This document shows positions 62,744-64,000 of a DNA stretch of 64,000 nucleotides, piece after piece. Numbering within the stretch: position 1 is the first letter of the stretch; each line of letters starts with the position of its first letter. Made by a program: the position numbers and the translations under genes. The notes below the pieces were generated by a model. That model was not told the DNA's origin. It worked only from the letters and a program-made list of their open reading frames with translations, and searched no databases. This stretch comes from Candidatus Nitrosothermus koennekei (lineage in GTDB: Archaea > Thermoproteota > Nitrososphaeria > Nitrososphaerales > Nitrosocaldaceae), in contig JACAFH010000001.1 of the NCBI GenBank assembly GCA_013538715.1, forward strand, positions 229,598-293,597, in the 5' to 3' direction.

Positions 62744-62965
62744 GAATAAGAATTAGTTGCAGTTAATTTATTTGTAACTAGTAATGTAATTAATAATATT
62801 TATAAAGATATATCTACTACAAATCTATATAATTATTATATAATACATTATTGAATTATATAATAAGACATGATACTCTATAATTATTAATGTCTTCTAT
62901 ATTTATAAATATAGATAAAGCATAAGAGAGCATTATTTGTAGATGACTATAGATATGTTATAGAT

Positions 62966-63310
62966 ATGGATGAGTGGATAAGATGGGATAAGAACATATG
63001 GATTACAGAATATGCTAAAGAGAGTCTAATTAATGATTTTATAAATTATTGTGAAGAGATAAAGAAACTACTGAAGTGCATCAATTATGATGAAGAGTGT
63101 AAGAGGAATCTAGAGCACTTCATATATGTAACTAAGAGCAAGTCATCAATTGATGAATTGATAGCAACATTAAGTATATTCCTTAGTATTGATAGTAAAT
63201 CATTAAACAGCATACTTCCTACTAGTATTGTTAAGATATTACTCTTAGTATATAATATACTACATATAATATTCTTACAAACTTTTAAACTATATAGGAT
63301 AACTCTTTAA
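62966..63310 (+). CDS. Hypothetical protein, uncertain
   Basis: The 114-residue frame starts MDEWIRWDKNIWITEYAKES and has a helical, charged first half followed by a hydrophobic end (ILLLVYNILHIIFLQ). Its last 26 bases overlap the end of the ATPase gene on the other strand. No family recognised; a real small gene is plausible but not certain. Confidence 0.4.
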   Translation: MDEWIRWDKNIWITEYAKESLINDFINYCEEIKKLLKCINYDEECKRNLEHFIYVTKSKSSIDELIATLSIFLSIDSKSLNSILPTSIVKILLLVYNILHIIFLQTFKLYRITL

Positions 63311-64000
63311 TCCTCTTATAGCTTGTTGATAAAAATATAATGGAAGATATACCATATATTAAATAGATAACTCTTATAAAAGTTCTACATAATGATGTTA
63401 TCTCTCTTCTTATGCTATCATCAAATCTATTCATGCTTTGTGTTGCTAAAGTAACATTAACATTAAACTTTCTCATAGCATTCAATACCTCTCTGATAGC
63501 AAATGTATTGATTAGTTGTGCCTCATCTATATAGAGATAGTATTTATTAGATAGTGCAGATTTAGATTTTGCTGATACATATAGCATATGTATGAATATT
63601 GAGCCAACAAATCTTATGATATCATCAGCAATTATTGATGATAGATCAATAATCATTATCTTTCCTCTAACTATCTCATCTATGTTTATATCAGATGATT
63701 CAACATCAAATATCTTCCTTATATTGCTAATAGATAGTAACTTATCTATCTTATTATAGACTGAAGTGAAGGCATCATAAGTATAGTTTGGATAGATATG
63801 AAACCAGAAATTACTCATATCAGGATTGCCAGAGCCTTTTACTAACATATCTCTATACTGTTTGTTTGATAATACTCTAGCAATCTTTGTTAGCATACAT
63901 GGAGGATCTGATTCTGCTATTAGCAATAATATATTCCTTAATATCGTCTCTAATCTATCACCCCATGCATAATCATACAAATTCTTTAATACTGAAATAA
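63285..64000 (-). CDS. Conjugation-type (TraG/VirD4, HerA-like) ATPase, partial at the right edge
   Basis: The frame is open from base 64000 to the stop at 63285, so the N-terminal part lies outside the window. WGDRLETILRNILLLIAESD and then a Walker B-like YLYIDEAQLI and the arginine-rich RREITSLCRTFI are the pattern of coupling-type ATPases and HerA relatives, with ATQSMNRFD as sensor motif. After that it ends with a hydrophobic tail (YLIYGISSIIFLSTSYKR) that does not fit the family, so the 3' end may be frameshifted or truncated. It could belong to a mobile element that extends to the right. Confidence 0.7.
   Translation of the reverse strand, partial: ISVLKNLYDYAWGDRLETILRNILLLIAESDPPCMLTKIARVLSNKQYRDMLVKGSGNPDMSNFWFHIYPNYTYDAFTSVYNKIDKLLSISNIRKIFDVESSDINIDEIVRGKIMIIDLSSIIADDIIRFVGSIFIHMLYVSAKSKSALSNKYYLYIDEAQLINTFAIREVLNAMRKFNVNVTLATQSMNRFDDSIRREITSLCRTFIRVIYLIYGISSIIFLSTSYKRIKELSYIV

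Overview
This window looks like a chromosomal segment of a low-G+C archaeon, most probably of the Nitrososphaerota (Thaumarchaeota). Gene content points to archaea: EF-1 alpha, aIF1, RpoK, RpoP, Spt5, an LSm protein, L37e, L32e, L19e, P0 and L12, D-aminoacyl-tRNA deacylase, Taw1, Mre11/Rad50 and Lhr. S25e, a TFB-like factor, a plastocyanin-like protein with a C-terminal PEF motif and membrane anchor, and several small C/H-rich proteins favour the Nitrososphaerota. No ammonia-oxidation gene, rRNA, CRISPR array or replication origin was recognised, so lifestyle cannot be read from this window. Many genes have a TATA-like box 25-35 bases before the ATG and almost no leader, as expected for leaderless archaeal transcripts. 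Genes inside operons overlap by 1-20 bases (ATGA or TAATG junctions).

Regions. 1-10.1 kb: a surface-glycan island with three glycosyltransferases, small membrane proteins and a 1002-residue multi-pass membrane protein. Decay lies between them: a degenerate copy of a glycosyltransferase C-terminus, a truncated UDP-GlcNAc 2-epimerase with an in-frame TGA, and about 1.6 kb without intact genes. 10.1-12.3 kb: a tight minus-strand operon of a divergent TFB, a ParB-like protein and a winged-helix-like protein, the least familiar system here. 12.5-21.6 kb: metabolic and housekeeping genes (CDGSH protein, aIF1, CPBP protease, NIF3, M20 deacylase, CorA, Taw1) and a methionine/sulfate operon (metF, split metE, cysC). 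21.6-34.0 kb: DUF2024 protein, plastocyanin-like protein, Lhr helicase with a type IA topoisomerase, OB-fold protein, S25e, RpoK, LSm-L37e, RpiA, a GTPase-dead DRG/TGS protein and a HemK2-type methyltransferase. 34.2-43.4 kb: information processing (EF-1 alpha, S10, RpoP, class III cyclase-like protein, L32e, L19e, Ogt, DtdA, SecE, Spt5, L11, L1, P0) with L12 on the opposite strand and an Lrp regulator between L11 and L1. 44.1-46.2 kb: a hyp cluster (HypA without its zinc domain, HypC, HypE) followed by two small proteins and with no hydrogenase in the window. 46.2-52.3 kb: MFS transporter, TIGR00725 protein, four-CBS protein, Mre11-Rad50 and an intron-containing elongator tRNA-Met. 52.7-64 kb: MFS transporter, TusA-CysK-TrxB sulfur/redox genes, a 1.1-kb decayed region, DCC-family protein, Thi4, hemerythrin-like protein, a CBS-C2H2 fusion, a TPR protein, an ArsB/NhaD-type permease and the 3' part of a conjugation-type ATPase cut by the right edge.

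Calls rest on reading motifs and family resemblance by eye; no database search, alignment or structure prediction was run.
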